A stretch of 64,000 nt of DNA from Plasmopara viticola (GCA_001695595.3 MBPM02000112.1:62001-126000), one strand, 5' to 3'; positions 32,246 to 44,811 are shown, counted from the first letter of the stretch. Made by a program: numbers and translations. The notes: generated from the letters alone by a model not told the origin.

Positions 32246-32487
32246 TAGGTGCATCAGGATTAAGAAACAAAAAAATCACAATCCACTAGTTGTCTGAATT
32301 CTCACGGAAGAAGAGAGCATCTAGTAGCCGCTGGGCGGTCTGCCGGTGCCGACAACAAAATAAAGATAGGTGCATCAGGATTAAGAAACAAAAAAATCAC
32401 AATCCACTAGTTGTCTGAATTCTCACGGAAGAAGAGAGCATCTAGTAGCCGCTGGGCGGTCTGCCGGTGCCGACAACAAAATAAAGA
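32246..32487. repeat. Exact 121-bp tandem duplication
   Basis: Two copies, 32246-32366 and 32367-32487, are identical as far as I can read. Each starts TAGGTGCATCAGGATTAAG and ends with GACAACAAAATAAAGA. Perfect identity among heavily decayed surroundings means the duplication is recent or is an assembly artefact. The unit could be a piece of an LTR. Confidence 0.92.
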
Positions 32488-32907
32488 TCGACAGAGGTTC
32501 GCCCCAAGACCATTGTGGTTTATAACGAGATCATGCTAAAAATTGTCTTGCTGGTCGTAAAGGCCCCAAAAAGAGATTTTGTAACAATGTCGATTTCGAG
32601 TCGTCGGTCAATCACATAAAAGATTTCTCTGTCGTAAGAAGCTAAGCATATGCTAAGGCACTACGAGCGGACTCAGGTAGCAGTATCTCCTGGAATGAAC
32701 TTTAGTCCCTAGAATCCCAAACGTTTTGAATGTAAAATTTGTCGACTTGAATAGCTTTGATCTCCACGCATTATCGGACAATTACTCAGTCTTAAATTAC
32801 TACCTCTTTGCCCCTACTGGAGCTTTAATGGGTCATAAAGTAACTTTTTGAGGAAGCGCTATTTTCGTAAATGCTGGATCGAGTCACTTAGGGGCTGGAG
32901 ATTGAAT

Positions 32908-32971
32908 TGTCGAAAATAGTCACTGATACTATCACCGACAAGTTTGATAGCATCAGTGACTATTTTTGACA
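32908..32971. repeat. Long inverted repeat (27-bp arms, 10-base loop)
   Basis: Left arm 32908-32934 and right arm 32945-32971 pair with only two mismatches around ATAGTCACTGAT. Weaker pairing may extend outward. Any transcript through here would form a very stable hairpin. No gene flanks it. Confidence 0.85.
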
Positions 32972-32987
32972 TTTTAATCTAAAAGTT

Positions 32988-35355
32988 TGAAACGTAGCGT
33001 TATACGTGTGCCACTGGGCTATGCGCGTACGAAGCAGCATTTGCTGCATGCCAACAGCGTCGGGGATCTGATAGTGCTCGTGGCGTTACATGCAATCCGG
33101 TGAGCTACGCTCGTAATAAGCAATACTGTCTGTATGGTCAGCGCAACATAGTCGGCCAGATACCGAGGACTCTGGCGCACTGCGCCTTTGGTACACGTGA
33201 AGTGCTACACATCATTGAGCAATAATTCGGATAAAATAGCTCGTTGTTTCACGTCATCTATCTGCAAGACCATCGTTATCGTCAAAAAGAAGACGTAAAC
33301 GCATGACACTCATCGAGCAGCATCGATCGTCTTGTCTTCGACGGGCGCAGTCAAAGTTAGACGTTTTGGAAATTGAAGGAAGCAAATTACTAAATACGCT
33401 TACAGGGCGAAAAGTATGGTTGAAGGAAAATAAAGTATGAAGTTCCATCGCTCTGCCGCAGACGAACAAGATGTCCAAGATATATGCTAAAGTAGCCAAA
33501 GAAAGGGTCTTGTCGACCTGAAGAATTTATCTCGCGATTGGATGAAGCGGTCTTGGAGGGCACTTTGGAATTACTTGGTGTGCCAAGGAGATTTTATGTT
33601 CTAGACATTTCCTCAAATCCTTATAAGCGCTTGGTATACAAAGATGGGATGTGGCCTTAAATAACTCAATTTTGTGATACCACTCGAAGAGGTGTTTGTC
33701 ACTTGCCTAATGCCGGGAGCATATTACTATGTGACACGGCAGTGGTCTAAATTATGGAAGCACTGCGACAATACTTTTGCTTTCTTTCGTAAGAAGTTGG
33801 CAAATTTGTGTAGGAAACGCAAGTACCGCTGACATTTTGTTTAAAAAATACGTGACACAGCGTTCATGTTTTATTAAGCTAAAAGCACCATTTTGTGGGC
33901 GCCATCCTGGCACAGACTTCCATTTCTTACAAAAATTAAACAAGATGACAACGTATAACGTCTTTGACCCAGTCGACCAGTATCATGTGAGGAAGTGTTA
34001 TACCATTGACTGTAGTAAGTATCCCAAATGATAATAATAAGTCATATCCCAAGGACGAAAGTAAACTGCCAGGTCACGCAACTGTTCAGGGCTTATAAGG
34101 CGTAAGCATGAACCCTGAGAAATTCATCCATTGTTGTATGGAGGGCGGAAAGAGAAAAGAGAAAGTTTACTTAGTTCATTTGTGATCGGTACTCGAGTGC
34201 ATGCACACGAACAAGCTCTGCAGCTCTTATGATCGATGGATCTTTTCCACAAAAGAATTACAGTTGTTTACGGGGTCATTCCTGGATATTCAAAATCTTT
34301 TTGGACCGGTTTCGTTAATAAAAAGTAATGAAATTGGATTGGTCTATCCATTTACATACACAAGTAATGTGCAAAACACACCATCATTGTTTAGCATTTT
34401 TGAGAAGTGACATCGATTAGGCTTAAGTACTCAGCACAAAATCGAGAGCGCTATTTTGAAGGGACGCCTATCACACGCGCCCATCCTGAATTTTAGCTAC
34501 AAAACGACCGCTATGCGCCTGTGTTGGATAAGATCGGGCTATCGACAGGAAGCTCCTATGAGCAGACGTCGAGATCGAGCGACTGCGTTGACAGCTAAAG
34601 GCTATTTTAATAACCTATCGGCATAGCCACTCGTGTGACCATGCACTTGTCAATTTCAAGATTTACCTACCAGGTAGTAAAGCATGTCTGCTTCGTTATT
34701 GTCATGTGTCATTACGCACTAAGATTAAGTTACACCTTCTCTCGCAGAAAATGGCCAACGGCTCATCTCTTTACCGGACCATACTTCGAAGCAAAGCACA
34801 AGCCAGTAAAGCCTCTAGATGATCCGTTATCGTATCGCCTTGAGACTGAGCTAGCAAATGTCACAACTACGAGCTTGTTTGAATCGGATCTAATGAGTGG
34901 CAAGTATGCGCGAGATGACATGTGCTTGGCGCTTCTATAGGTTCTGGGAAGCGATGCGCTTAATAATGAGGAAAAATAATATTTGGCGCAGATTAGCGCA
35001 AAGCGACGACGGCTCATCATGAATGTCAGGTTGCTTTATTGTAGAGATGACCAATGTTATCAACCACGAGTAAATGTTTTTATGAGAAGAAGACGTATGA
35101 CCCCGAAGGTACCCACTATTGGCGAGCTATTTCGCATAAGTTTGTCTGCGCATACGTGCGTACATGCAATATATACCAGCGGTTTGCATTCTTGCCAACC
35201 GCTGTCGCGCCATTGGCAAGCTTGTTATTGCCATTGCGCTACTGGCATACCACTAGAATGAAGAATTAGATAATAAATTAAATAGCTTAGCTATTGATTT
35301 TACAAATACTTTCATTTTGGCTTGGCCTGCCGAAGAGGTATCCAAGTTAGATTGG
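32988..35355. other. Gene-poor stretch, decayed sequence
   Basis: The stretch holds several 60-100 codon frames (for example 33777-34031, 34201-34410, 34635-34940) without recognisable domains and with stops between them. They may be fragments of old transposons. I support no gene here. Confidence 0.4.
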
Positions 35356-35709
35356 TATTGTGATTTTTGCTGACCGATTAAGCAATAAGATCCCATTACG
35401 CGACCAAGAGCGATGAGAATCCGATCTCTTCTCCAGGTCAAATGGCCACACATTCGTCTGTGCAGTCGGTCTAACAAGCTGCACAGACGAATGTGTGGCC
35501 AGTCGGTCTAACAAGCTGCACAGACGAATGTGTGGCCATTTGACCTGGAGAAGAGATCGGATTCTCATCGCGCTTGGTCGCGTATTGTGATTTTTGCTGA
35601 CCGATTAAGCAATAAGATCCCATTACGCGACCAAGGGCGATGAGAAATCGATCTCTTCTCCAGGTCAAATGGCCACACATTCGTCTGTGCAGTCGGTCTA
35701 ACAAGCTGC
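35356..35709. repeat. Complex fold-back: 127-bp direct repeat with an inverted copy between
   Basis: A 127-base segment at 35356-35482 recurs in direct orientation at 35583-35709 with very few differences. Between them lies an inverted copy: bases 35399-35463 and 35518-35582 are 65-bp arms that pair with about one mismatch. In addition a 37-base unit (AGTCGGTCTAACAAGCTGC plus the next 18 bases) is tandemly duplicated at 35464-35500 and 35501-35537. The layout is forward, inverted, forward. The origin of the basic segment is unknown. Confidence 0.92.
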
Positions 35710-35879
35710 TTCAAGCTTTGCCGTGGACACCTCTTTCAAGCTCATACAGATGGTATAAACCTTTTTCACCTGATCCCTCTACTTTTTTTCAGCGTTATTG
35801 TCGAATACTGACATGCCTACTTTAGACCCTCCTCGTCTATGCCGTGAAGTTCTTGCGTTCAAATCTTCTTTTTGACCTT

Positions 35880-36600
35880 TCGACGTGTCACATTCGATTC
35901 GACACGATTGTGCATTAATACACCGATGTCTACATTGATGCTCAGCAAAGTGTTGCGTTCATTGGACCCTCCGCGTAAAGAAATATTCGCTGTTTTACAC
36001 GAACTAGAAGACCGGTGCCCCAGGTATTTCGACTCCCTACTAACTATATCTCGCTTATTAACCAGCAAATGCTTCCATAACCAATGGGATACGTGCCCTT
36101 CCACGTACACCGGAAACGCCGTAATTTAATGCCTTGGCTTACAGTCAATCATGCTCTTCATTGTATGCAAAGAGAGCGCTTCTTGACCAAAGCTTTTTTT
36201 CGAGATAACCAGGCGTTTCGCAAATACTCACTCTTGATGCATTGGCCAAAAGCTAATTGCGCCGTTCGCGGCGTAAAATGCTAAGTAGATAGCGGGCAAC
36301 ACTTAATGTAATACAAGGGTCTGTTCCACACTTATCTGAGCCAATTATGCCGCTCATGAATTTCAGCGGGTGCTAGCCCGTACGAGAATTACAAATATTT
36401 TACGCAAAGACTCACACACACTTGCCTTGGCTTGATATCAGCCTTGTCCCTCATGACATACAGCAAGTGCTGTGTCTAACGAGTATTGCTCAGTGGCTTA
36501 CGCAGGGCCTCGCAGCACTGCCTCAACTTTAATTTAACCATGTTTTCATAACAAGCAGTGTATGCTACGTCTAACGAGTACCAATCAGTGCTTCTTCTTA
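35880..36600 (+). pseudogene. Possible LINE fragment (endonuclease to RT linker)
   Basis: In plus-strand frames, a segment with PWLTVNHALHCMQRERFL, then KAFF.DNQAF.KYSLLMHWPKANCAVR, resembles the linker between endonuclease and RT of some LINEs (pattern PWLT...R...KA......Y..LR...K..IR). It has stops on both sides and no catalytic box is visible. The weak match makes this a tentative call. Confidence 0.3.
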
Positions 36601-39427
36601 CGCATCACTTTTGAAGCAAGGGTGGGTCCACGACCATTCTTCCTCGGCTAAATCCTAATTCATCACTCACGACATGTAAGCCTTTTGAACAACGCCTTGT
36701 GTCTTACTCGCCACTCCATGTGCAATGATTTTGCTGCCTTAAAGTTCAACTTGGTGCTCATCATCACCTTCAAAACTATCTTGCTTGAGACTAGACAGTT
36801 CGCCTGCGACCGGGATGCACCCATGCGAAGTATGTCCACATAGGCAGTGACTTCAACCTTCTTTTGTGAAGTATCGCTGAGCTATAGTTTTTTTTCGAAT
36901 ATTACTAATTCGTTCTCAGTCTGGATGTTTGCAGCAATCCGTAGAGTGGGCAGCTATTTTGGCAAGAATTCGACTCTTGTCTCTAGAGCTGGAAGTCCGT
37001 GGAATTTGAGCCGATCTCATTCCGAGTTACCTGGTGCCCGCGGCGGAAACAGAACATACTGTCAAATTGAGCGAGTTCATAACAAAGCTATCATTCCCCT
37101 TGCAGATCGACGTCGCTGAAGCTGTTGTTAACTTTAAGCAGAGTGTCCAGAATTTTGTTTAAGCGCAGAAAATATAGCTCAGGCGTTCCATTGAGTGCGG
37201 TACGACCGGTACGTTTTGCAACGTCGGCTTCAAGCCTTTGCTTTTTTAAGCCCCCCAAAAAGCGTAGTAATTCGCATCAAATTATTCCCTTCAGAGCTCA
37301 AATTTGGGTTTATTAAGGTGCACGTGACTCATGCTGTCGATTCGTCGTGGCCATAGGCACTCATAAAGCTTGACGTAACCTCTCGAGCACTTTAAGGAGG
37401 TCAGATCGAGTACTATATCACAAACGGATAGTTGCATAGTTTGCCCAATTAGCGCAATTTATTTCGGTGTGACCGTATCTCGGGCTCTAAAGCCGCAGCA
37501 AAGTTGCTAATAATAAGCCTTGACTCATTGAAAAGAAAAGCTTAATCGAAGAATAATCACAGAGCGTCTGGATTGCGCAATTAGGACACTGTCTGCTCAA
37601 AAGTAGGCTGTGTGTGACGTACAGACGTAAGAGTATTCAGTGCGTTGTATGAAGGAATTCATGCAAGGGTCTCGTTTGGATATATATCTCGATGGTGAGA
37701 GCCGCAGGCCGACAAGCTCCTTACGCTATTCACCTCTGGTGCCGAGATCGGCGTATCTCAATTGACTATGAGGCTTTTTTTTTGCTTACTCTGAGCAAAG
37801 GGTGACGGACGCGCGCAGTTCGTGCGCGCTTGAATTGTCTTCAGAATCCTGCTAAGATGCCGTGAGACTTTTGGACACTGCAAGCTTGAATCGTGCGTCA
37901 AATATATTCTTGATTCAGGTACCGACGATTCATTAAGCTTGGTCGTCGAGGAAGGTGGTTGATCAAAAGCTGCATTTTAAAATAATTTTTCAAGGCTCTT
38001 TCGATTTTTTGTTTGGGATTTTGAGATGCTAATAGGGACGTCTTTTCGACAAAAATTTAAAAAAAACATTTTGACCTGTATTTACCTTAGGTTTTCGATA
38101 TCTGGATGGAAGATAGAGCAACGCAAGTATACAAACACTGCATGTGTTTCACAATCTGGTGAAAAAGCCATATTGTGTGTCATAGGACTTGTAGTCCTTT
38201 AAGCATCAGCTATTACTGCGAAGTTAATATAAAATCTGCTTATTGTTTATCTACCGCCACTGAATGCAAATAAGAAATCTATTGAGTAATTTTAAGAACT
38301 TACTTTACATGGACTTTGTCGCTAATACTCAAACGAGTTCTGTCAGAGTATAACAGCTAAATCTAGCCTTGTTATCAAGACTAATGGTTATTCCTTCAGT
38401 TCTAAGAGACAGCAAACAGCGACTCGTATTCCCTTCAAACACGTATTGAAGTTCATAGGCGTTTATTTATATTAATAGCAGAGCAGCCTTGTAGCAAGTC
38501 GGATGAGATTATGCAAATATAAAAGAATCCAATAGCATGCTGAGCTTTGAACTACAGATTTTCGGAGGAAGGAAGCTGAAAGCCGTAGGGTTTCCACCCT
38601 CTGCGGAGCTGGATGTTACCCTTTAGCTCTTAGTGCTTGCCAGATTGGCTATTTTTCTCGTGTAAAGTCATAAGATGAGTGATTTTTGTCGATCAAAAGG
38701 TTCAGAGAACGATCCGAGTTCATGAGCATTTTATGTCAAATACTAGGTTGTGCTCTTGACCTTTGTGTGTTGCGCAAGCACTCTTTCATTTTCAATACTA
38801 GACAGCTTCTAACACTTCAAAAAATTTTGTTTAGAGCATTACGTTAAACTACCAAAGTCAACTTTAAGCCGACGTGAAGTTTTAAGCACGCAGCCTGCGA
38901 AGTCTATCTGAGCCAATTTCCGTCATAGGTAGTTTATGCTTGTGTATTCAAAGAATGTTTGTTTTTGGTTTACGCTTAAATCTGATCCCAATGTTGTTCC
39001 TAAGATACATTTTCTTGGCGTAAGTTCCGGTCGCTATCAAACCGATTCATCTAAAAGGACAACGGTAATTAATTAGCTTCCAGTGTGCGCTTCTCAGATC
39101 GCTCCCTTTATATTTACGTACTTTTCTATCCTTTCATTTATATGCCTCCGATTGCGATCCAAGTTTTACGGGAGTGCCTTTCTCAAAATGCTACTTTGGC
39201 TTGAATATCTATCAATGATCTCAATTTTTAGCAAATGGCTGAAGTGACGTCAAGTCACATCATAATACGTTTTGACGCTCCTACCTGTTAAGACCGAGTA
39301 TTGACCATTCGAGAAAGCCTGCTCTCTTTAACAAACTCTTTTTATACCAAGTATAGGCTCGTTGTAAGCGGTGGCTGTCGTTTGTACGAGCTAATTACGT
39401 AAGTTGTCACTCAACAGCGTCTGTAAT
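36601..39427. other. Gene-poor stretch, decayed sequence
   Basis: Frames at 36847-37119 and 37125-37316 look coding-like in places (SRAGSPWNLSRSHSELPGA) but are separated by stops and have no domain I can name. A short GC-rich hairpin (GCGCGCA-GTTCG-TGCGCGC) lies at 37811-37829. The rest is AT-rich with no feature. Confidence 0.4.
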
Positions 39428-42030
39428 GGTGTAACACAAATCCCGCATATGTCATGGTATTACGTTATTGTATGACATAAGTCATGTGATGTTTCGAACA
39501 TCGATAGTAATACGAGTACATGGTCCTCTAAATTTATATCAGCAGAAAAAATAATAGTACTTTTACCAGTAAAAACACAATTGATGAGGCTAAATGAATT
39601 CATGTTCAAAATTGGTTACATAAACGCCATATTAAGTTATGGTGCTAAAATTAATGCTAACTCTCAATGTCTTACTGATAGCGATCTGCGATTATCATGA
39701 TATAAGTATAAGAGAAAAACTCGGGCTCACGCTTCGAATAAGCAGATCTTTACGGCGGCCCCGCTGCACCTCGTCCGCATTGAGCAAGAAGTACACCAAC
39801 AGAACAGGCTTTAAGCTGATCTGGTTCGCGACTCTCATCTTATCTTCGGTATGTATCGTATGCATCGAGATGTCTATAAAAAGCTCTCCCATTCAGCGAT
39901 ATGTCCTGCACTAATTGATTGGTGCCGTGCGTCTCCATCCTCTTCTTAAGAAGGCCGACGGTCGCGACAAGACTCTGTCTGATACATGCATTCCGACACA
40001 ATTGCGCACTGACGCATCGACATCTTTATTGACATCCACGCAAGACATCTTATCCACTAGCGAGACGTATGTGGCTCAACGAGTACCAGATCAGCCCCGT
40101 ATCGACTTCGACACAGCAAAAGTTGTCCAAGACGAACGCTTCTCATTGGATCATTAGAATACCTATGACTTCACGTGCAGTCGTAGGACCTCGCCCTAAC
40201 TTCTATGACTAAGGCCGACAATGTAACTCATGTCATTCCGCAAGTGCTATGTCGTACGAGCACCGCCCGGTTTATGTTGCACACTATGCACATCATCAGA
40301 ACCTCGTTTTTAAATTCTTAGCTTATCGCTGACAATGCCATTAATGACATGGAAAGAGCGCTAATTTTACGAGCATGGCTCAATTACGAGCGACTTCAAG
40401 TTTCAAGCTCTTATCCTCGACACCATCAGAGTTCACCTTGGTATTATAACGCGCTGACCGTTCACCACGCCAATGACGTATGTACTTCGTGGTCTGTGAC
40501 TCACCAAAGCTCCACTAAAAGCAATGAGGGATGCATACAAAGCCGTTAACCACTATACTAGAAGCCCATATTATTTTGCACCCCACGCAATTTAATATCA
40601 TATTACGCACCCAAAAAATACAAACAGCACTCGACGTTATTTTAGTTGACATCCTAACATCTATATTAGGTACAGTGAACCTCGTTCCAGCTGACAATGC
40701 CGCTTTGGTATGGTTTAAAGACTCAGCATAGGGCTATCTTCCTACATCAAAGCAACAGCCTGACACCCCATAGCCGACAAGTAAATATAATGACTTTCTA
40801 AAGGTCTTTAAAGCTGCTGCCTGACAGTTTCAAACACGACTCATTTTTGGTGAACGGAGCTCACCAAAGTTTGGTCTTGTCAATTTCGCATTGCTCCTTG
40901 AGGCTTAACATAGTTTAAATCTTCTTTGATAGGCCGTCCCACGCCAAGTGGAAATTTCTCGCAGCACACCGAACGACTAACTAGCCGTAACAATATATTT
41001 CTTAAACCCTGACACGCTCAATGCGTGGGACACCCGAGCCACAAGTATCTAGTATTGCACAGATGAGGCATCAACTAATAACCACAAACTCATCACTTTA
41101 CTCCAACTTTCTCAGCAAAGCTGTGATCAATAGAAGCCAAATTGCCCGATGGACTTTAGAACTGCAAGTTCCTTTTTTCCGCGGCCTCCTCAAAGGGTTC
41201 GAGTGTGCCCAAAGCATTGGAGAGTCCATGTATAAAGACCGTAGCTATCACCTTTTTAGGAGAGGTTTGCTGGCGGCAGAGTGTGAAATCAACGTAGACA
41301 AAGTCTACCAAATTTTTCTACCCTGGCGAGCTTGAAGGAAGTATGGTCTTACACAAGACGTGACATAACGATTCGCATCAGCTAAAGCCTTTGCCCATCA
41401 CAAGTCCTCGACTAGTGTCTACTTGCGTGCTCGGTAGGCGGGCTTCAAGACGACCACAGCAACTCGCTGTCGTTTCGCTTGCAGCAATGCGAAATGATTG
41501 CTATCTTGACCTCTATAACTCAGCGCTGGAGATCCTATCTTTCCTTCCCATAAAGGGTATTTGGAGCCACCGTAAGTGGCTTCGGTATGAGCAAAATAGC
41601 CTCCTTAGGCTCCACTTTTTCTTACACCGTTAATCCCTCATCTTCTGCTGTTGATGTGCTTCAACAAAGCATTGTCATAAAGGGAGAACTTATGCACTGA
41701 CTGCGTCGGCTCCTTGTGCAACTTAAAGCTGGACCTCTTCGGTCCGGTAGATTCTTCAGCCCGCCTTGCATGTTCTGAGTGCAACACAATTTCATGAATC
41801 CAGTTAGTGTCACATCAGTTGGCGGTATATCATATTGTGTGACCTAAGTCGTGTAATCTGTTGTATATTGATAAGTAGATAGTAAAAGCTATGCATGTCA
41901 GTAGAAATTACTAAGCTAGATTGGAATATAGGATATTTGTGGGGAGGGTATTCAGATAGAATACTTAATTCAGGTTATAGAACATATGTAATATATCAAG
42001 TTTTGCTACAGGCATAAAATGAGGGTCATA
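39428..42030 (+). mobile_element. Possible old LTR retroelement between diverged LTR-like ends
   Basis: TGTAACACAAATC...TATGACATAAGTCATGTGATG (from 39428) and TGTCACATCAG...TGTGTGACCTAAGTCGTGTAATC (from 41808) look like two diverged copies of one sequence of about 100-200 bp, in the same orientation and starting with TG. Between them are broken plus-strand frames (39639-40157, 40349-40549, 41021-41335, 41391-41633) that read protein-like but carry no RT or integrase box. This would fit a small or non-autonomous element. The similarity is modest and judged by eye. Confidence 0.3.
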
Positions 42031-42822
42031 CTCCTAAAGTTACGCTGTCTCAAGCCCAATAGCTATAATTGCCCCACTTCACTGAAGCAAGTGAGCATAC
42101 TGCTTCATCCTCACCAAAAAGCGGTCTCAAATACACAGCTACAAGTGCAACCAGGTGCAGCAGGGCTGTATAATTTCTGCTTTAAGAAAGCGTGAGACGA
42201 CTTGCTGATCGCTGATTGCAAATAGTTAGAATCATTCTACTTCATGGAGCTTTTATACCTCAAAATGTGAAGTTAATTTGATAATTATTGTCGATAAAAA
42301 CCGGGTGGGGAATTACTATCTAGCATAAAAACTACTACTTATATGAATTAAACTCATCATACCAAATGTTCGTAATATTGCAGGACTTATGTTACACAAT
42401 ACATTAGTACCCCCAGGCAGGCTAATCAGCTTTGTCACGAGCACCACCCCAGGCACAGAATTATTACTGACTTGCGTTCGTAGCTTCAAGCACGGTGGTC
42501 TAGGATACATTTTTTCGAATTGTGCGTGCGTCAGTTAAACAACCCCCATACGCACACAACCCCTGACGTTGTCAACTACAGACAGACAGTACACAAAAGG
42601 TCCAAAAAGTAAGTCGATTAATCCCTATTTTCCGGTAAATGGTCTCTACGTCAGGGATTTGTGCTAATTAGTTGGCTTCGAATTTTTACTGACAATGTGA
42701 TCCGCGTTGAACGTAGTTTTGGAGTAGCTTTTTTATTCCTTACTTGTATTGTGCTTGAGTGTTAAGAGCTGCAAATCTTAGACTTATAACACGAACATGT
42801 GTTTGTCTAGCTAAGAATACGG

Positions 42823-42940
42823 TCACAGTATATGGATTACACATTACTTGCAGCTACGCTACTTCGGCATCCATATATATGGATGTGGAGAGACATCACA
42901 GTATATGGATTACACATTACTTGCAGCTACGCCACCTCGA
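42823..42940. repeat. Direct repeat of about 45 bp
   Basis: TCACAGTATATGGATTACAC and the following 25 or so bases occur at 42823 and again at 42896. A small palindrome CATCCATATATATGGATG lies between the copies. It lies about 600 bases before the second PX gene. Confidence 0.8.
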
Positions 42941-43484
42941 CATCCGGTGCCTTATATCAAAGCGTCACACAATAATTAGGTTTTCTGATGGTGTCGAATG
43001 TGGCTTTGCGATCAAATCTGATGTTACAAGACGCGTTCGCTCGATCGCCGCTATTTTACCTTCACCACGGAATGCTGATACAAGCCGAAAGGAGGATCAT
43101 AGGCATGCGATATTAGAGAGTAAATCACTTGTTGTCAATATACTCTCTCAAATACTCGGGCATCGTACAATCCGGAAGTTGGGCTGTACCAATAGACAAA
43201 CTTGAAAAAGGGCCTTTCCGTCGCGGTCGATGTAGAGACTTCATCACATCAGCCTTCACTCAAATGCCCAAACCCTTTTAGTAACGACACATCGTCTCGA
43301 CGAAAATGTCTCCTCGCGCCTATCAATTTCTACCTAAAACCAAGTGTTTTCAAGGCCATCAATCTGGACATATACATTCCGACCTTGAGATCCCATCCAA
43401 TTTGATAGACACTTTAGTGGTAAAGGACTTCATACTTGGTGTGCGTCATGAAAGGATTCAGACAATCTGTTGGCAAACACTCTC

Positions 43485-43499
43485 CTCACTCTGCAATTC
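43485..43499 (+). promoter_or_regulatory. Initiator-like element before the second PX gene
   Basis: CTCACTCTGCAATTC matches the oomycete pattern YCAYTYY-N-CAWTYY. It ends 35 bases before the ATG at 43534, the same spacing as at the pyrophosphatase gene. Confidence 0.55.
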
Positions 43500-43533
43500 A
43501 CCTCAGCTGCAAAAGTAGTGATCCTGTCGCCAC

Positions 43534-44811
43534 ATGATGCAGCGCCACCCAAAATGCTCCGCGCACCTCCAGCACGCAAAATCATCGGAGTCACTGTTTT
43601 TACGTGCCACCTACTTAGCCAACGTGACGGTCAAAGTGACTACAAAGACGCTGATGAGCGATACGGCAGCATTTGCGATTACAGTGCACGACAATAAGTC
43701 CAGCTCAACGTGGCGGCATCTCCGATCTTATTCCGAGTGTCGGTCATTTCAAAGTCGAGTGCTCAAGAAGCTTAGTCGTGGCCACTTGTGTTTTGCCGAA
43801 TGTCCGTGGCTTTATACGTACGTGCAACGCAGTCTGTCCGCCAAGCAAGCGGCCAGTCACTTATTTCGACTATCTAGCAACAAAATTACGCCTCGCGTCC
43901 TGGAGAGACAGCGTCAAGCTCTGAGTAGTCTGTTGATCATATTGCAACGGGTATTACTGAATCCACTGAATCAAAGATGCAAGGTCCTCATACAATTAGT
44001 TGCACCCGAAGTAATTATGTTTATCACGAACCGCAGTGATGCGGGTGCAGCGGACGCTCTAAACTCACCTACAAGAGACCAACCGCTAGCAAGTACGTTC
44101 TCTGAGTCTTTTGTGTTTGAAATTGACGATGACAAAGAATTAGAACACGATCTATTAGGACAAAGCAGTTCGTCGACCACTACTATTTTTAACGACTTGG
44201 ACGAAGACGTATTAGCTGAAGAAGATGCAAATGTCACAGTTGCCACATTGGACAGAGTGGTTGCTGGTCAATGTGTTTGTTGTGCCATGTGTGCCCTTTA
44301 CAAAATTCGGTCCGACGAACAAGTTTTTGCGTGCTGGCAATCGGTTTCCAATAGTAATCGGTTTATGAGACTGCGAACTGGTGCTGGGGCTGCGTGCGTT
44401 GTTCTTGTGAAAAAGTCTCAAAGTGCGTCTCAGGAGAAGAGTGCATGGGAATCTCCAACTTCTTCGCACCCGGTGGTGTCGTCACTAAAATCGACGTCAG
44501 CATCGGGTAAGCAGGAATCAGTCAAAGTACACGATGGGACCCCGACGCTACCGTTTCCAGGTTCACCGGGTACTCCTCGAGTCAACAATGACTCGTTTGC
44601 GTCGAAATCGAGGGAGTCATCAGACTGCCACGTCGATCCCGAAAGACTTGACATTTCGCAACTCTCGAGTGGCGTTCCGTCGCCTTATTCTTCAGCGACC
44701 ACAAACAAGTCCCCCAGTCTCGATAATGTTCGTCAGTTGTCGCACCGGTCGCTTTCCGTGCTCCACTCGATTTGCCGCAAGTTTGCAACACGAAAGCACT
44801 GCATTATTTAA
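43534..44811 (+). CDS. PX-domain protein with a degenerate RING, paralogue of the 8799 gene
   Basis: The protein is 425 residues from an ATG. Residues about 28-165 align with the PX region of the 8799 protein: LRSYSECRSFQSRVLKKL, then GHLCFAECPWLYTYVQ (Cys86, Cys90), and LLIILQRVLLNPLNQRC. An acidic Ser-rich linker follows. At 247-290 the start of a RING remains (C250-x2-C253-x13-C267), but the expected His, His and Cys ligands after C267 are absent, and only C288 of the last pair is left. Two small compensating shifts near 44330-44360 could explain this, because an alternative frame there shows AGNRF at the position of the expected CGHxF. The remaining tail of about 130 residues is Ser/Pro-rich. 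Zinc binding and ligase activity are probably lost, while lipid binding may persist. It could be a pseudogene in progress. Confidence 0.75.
   Translation: MMQRHPKCSAHLQHAKSSESLFLRATYLANVTVKVTTKTLMSDTAAFAITVHDNKSSSTWRHLRSYSECRSFQSRVLKKLSRGHLCFAECPWLYTYVQRSLSAKQAASHLFRLSSNKITPRVLERQRQALSSLLIILQRVLLNPLNQRCKVLIQLVAPEVIMFITNRSDAGAADALNSPTRDQPLASTFSESFVFEIDDDKELEHDLLGQSSSSTTTIFNDLDEDVLAEEDANVTVATLDRVVAGQCVCCAMCALYKIRSDEQVFACWQSVSNSNRFMRLRTGAGAACVVLVKKSQSASQEKSAWESPTSSHPVVSSLKSTSASGKQESVKVHDGTPTLPFPGSPGTPRVNNDSFASKSRESSDCHVDPERLDISQLSSGVPSPYSSATTNKSPSLDNVRQLSHRSLSVLHSICRKFATRKHCII

Noticed and set aside
37811..37829. GC-rich hairpin as a terminator
   Set aside because: Intrinsic terminators do not apply to a eukaryotic nuclear genome, and no gene ends here.
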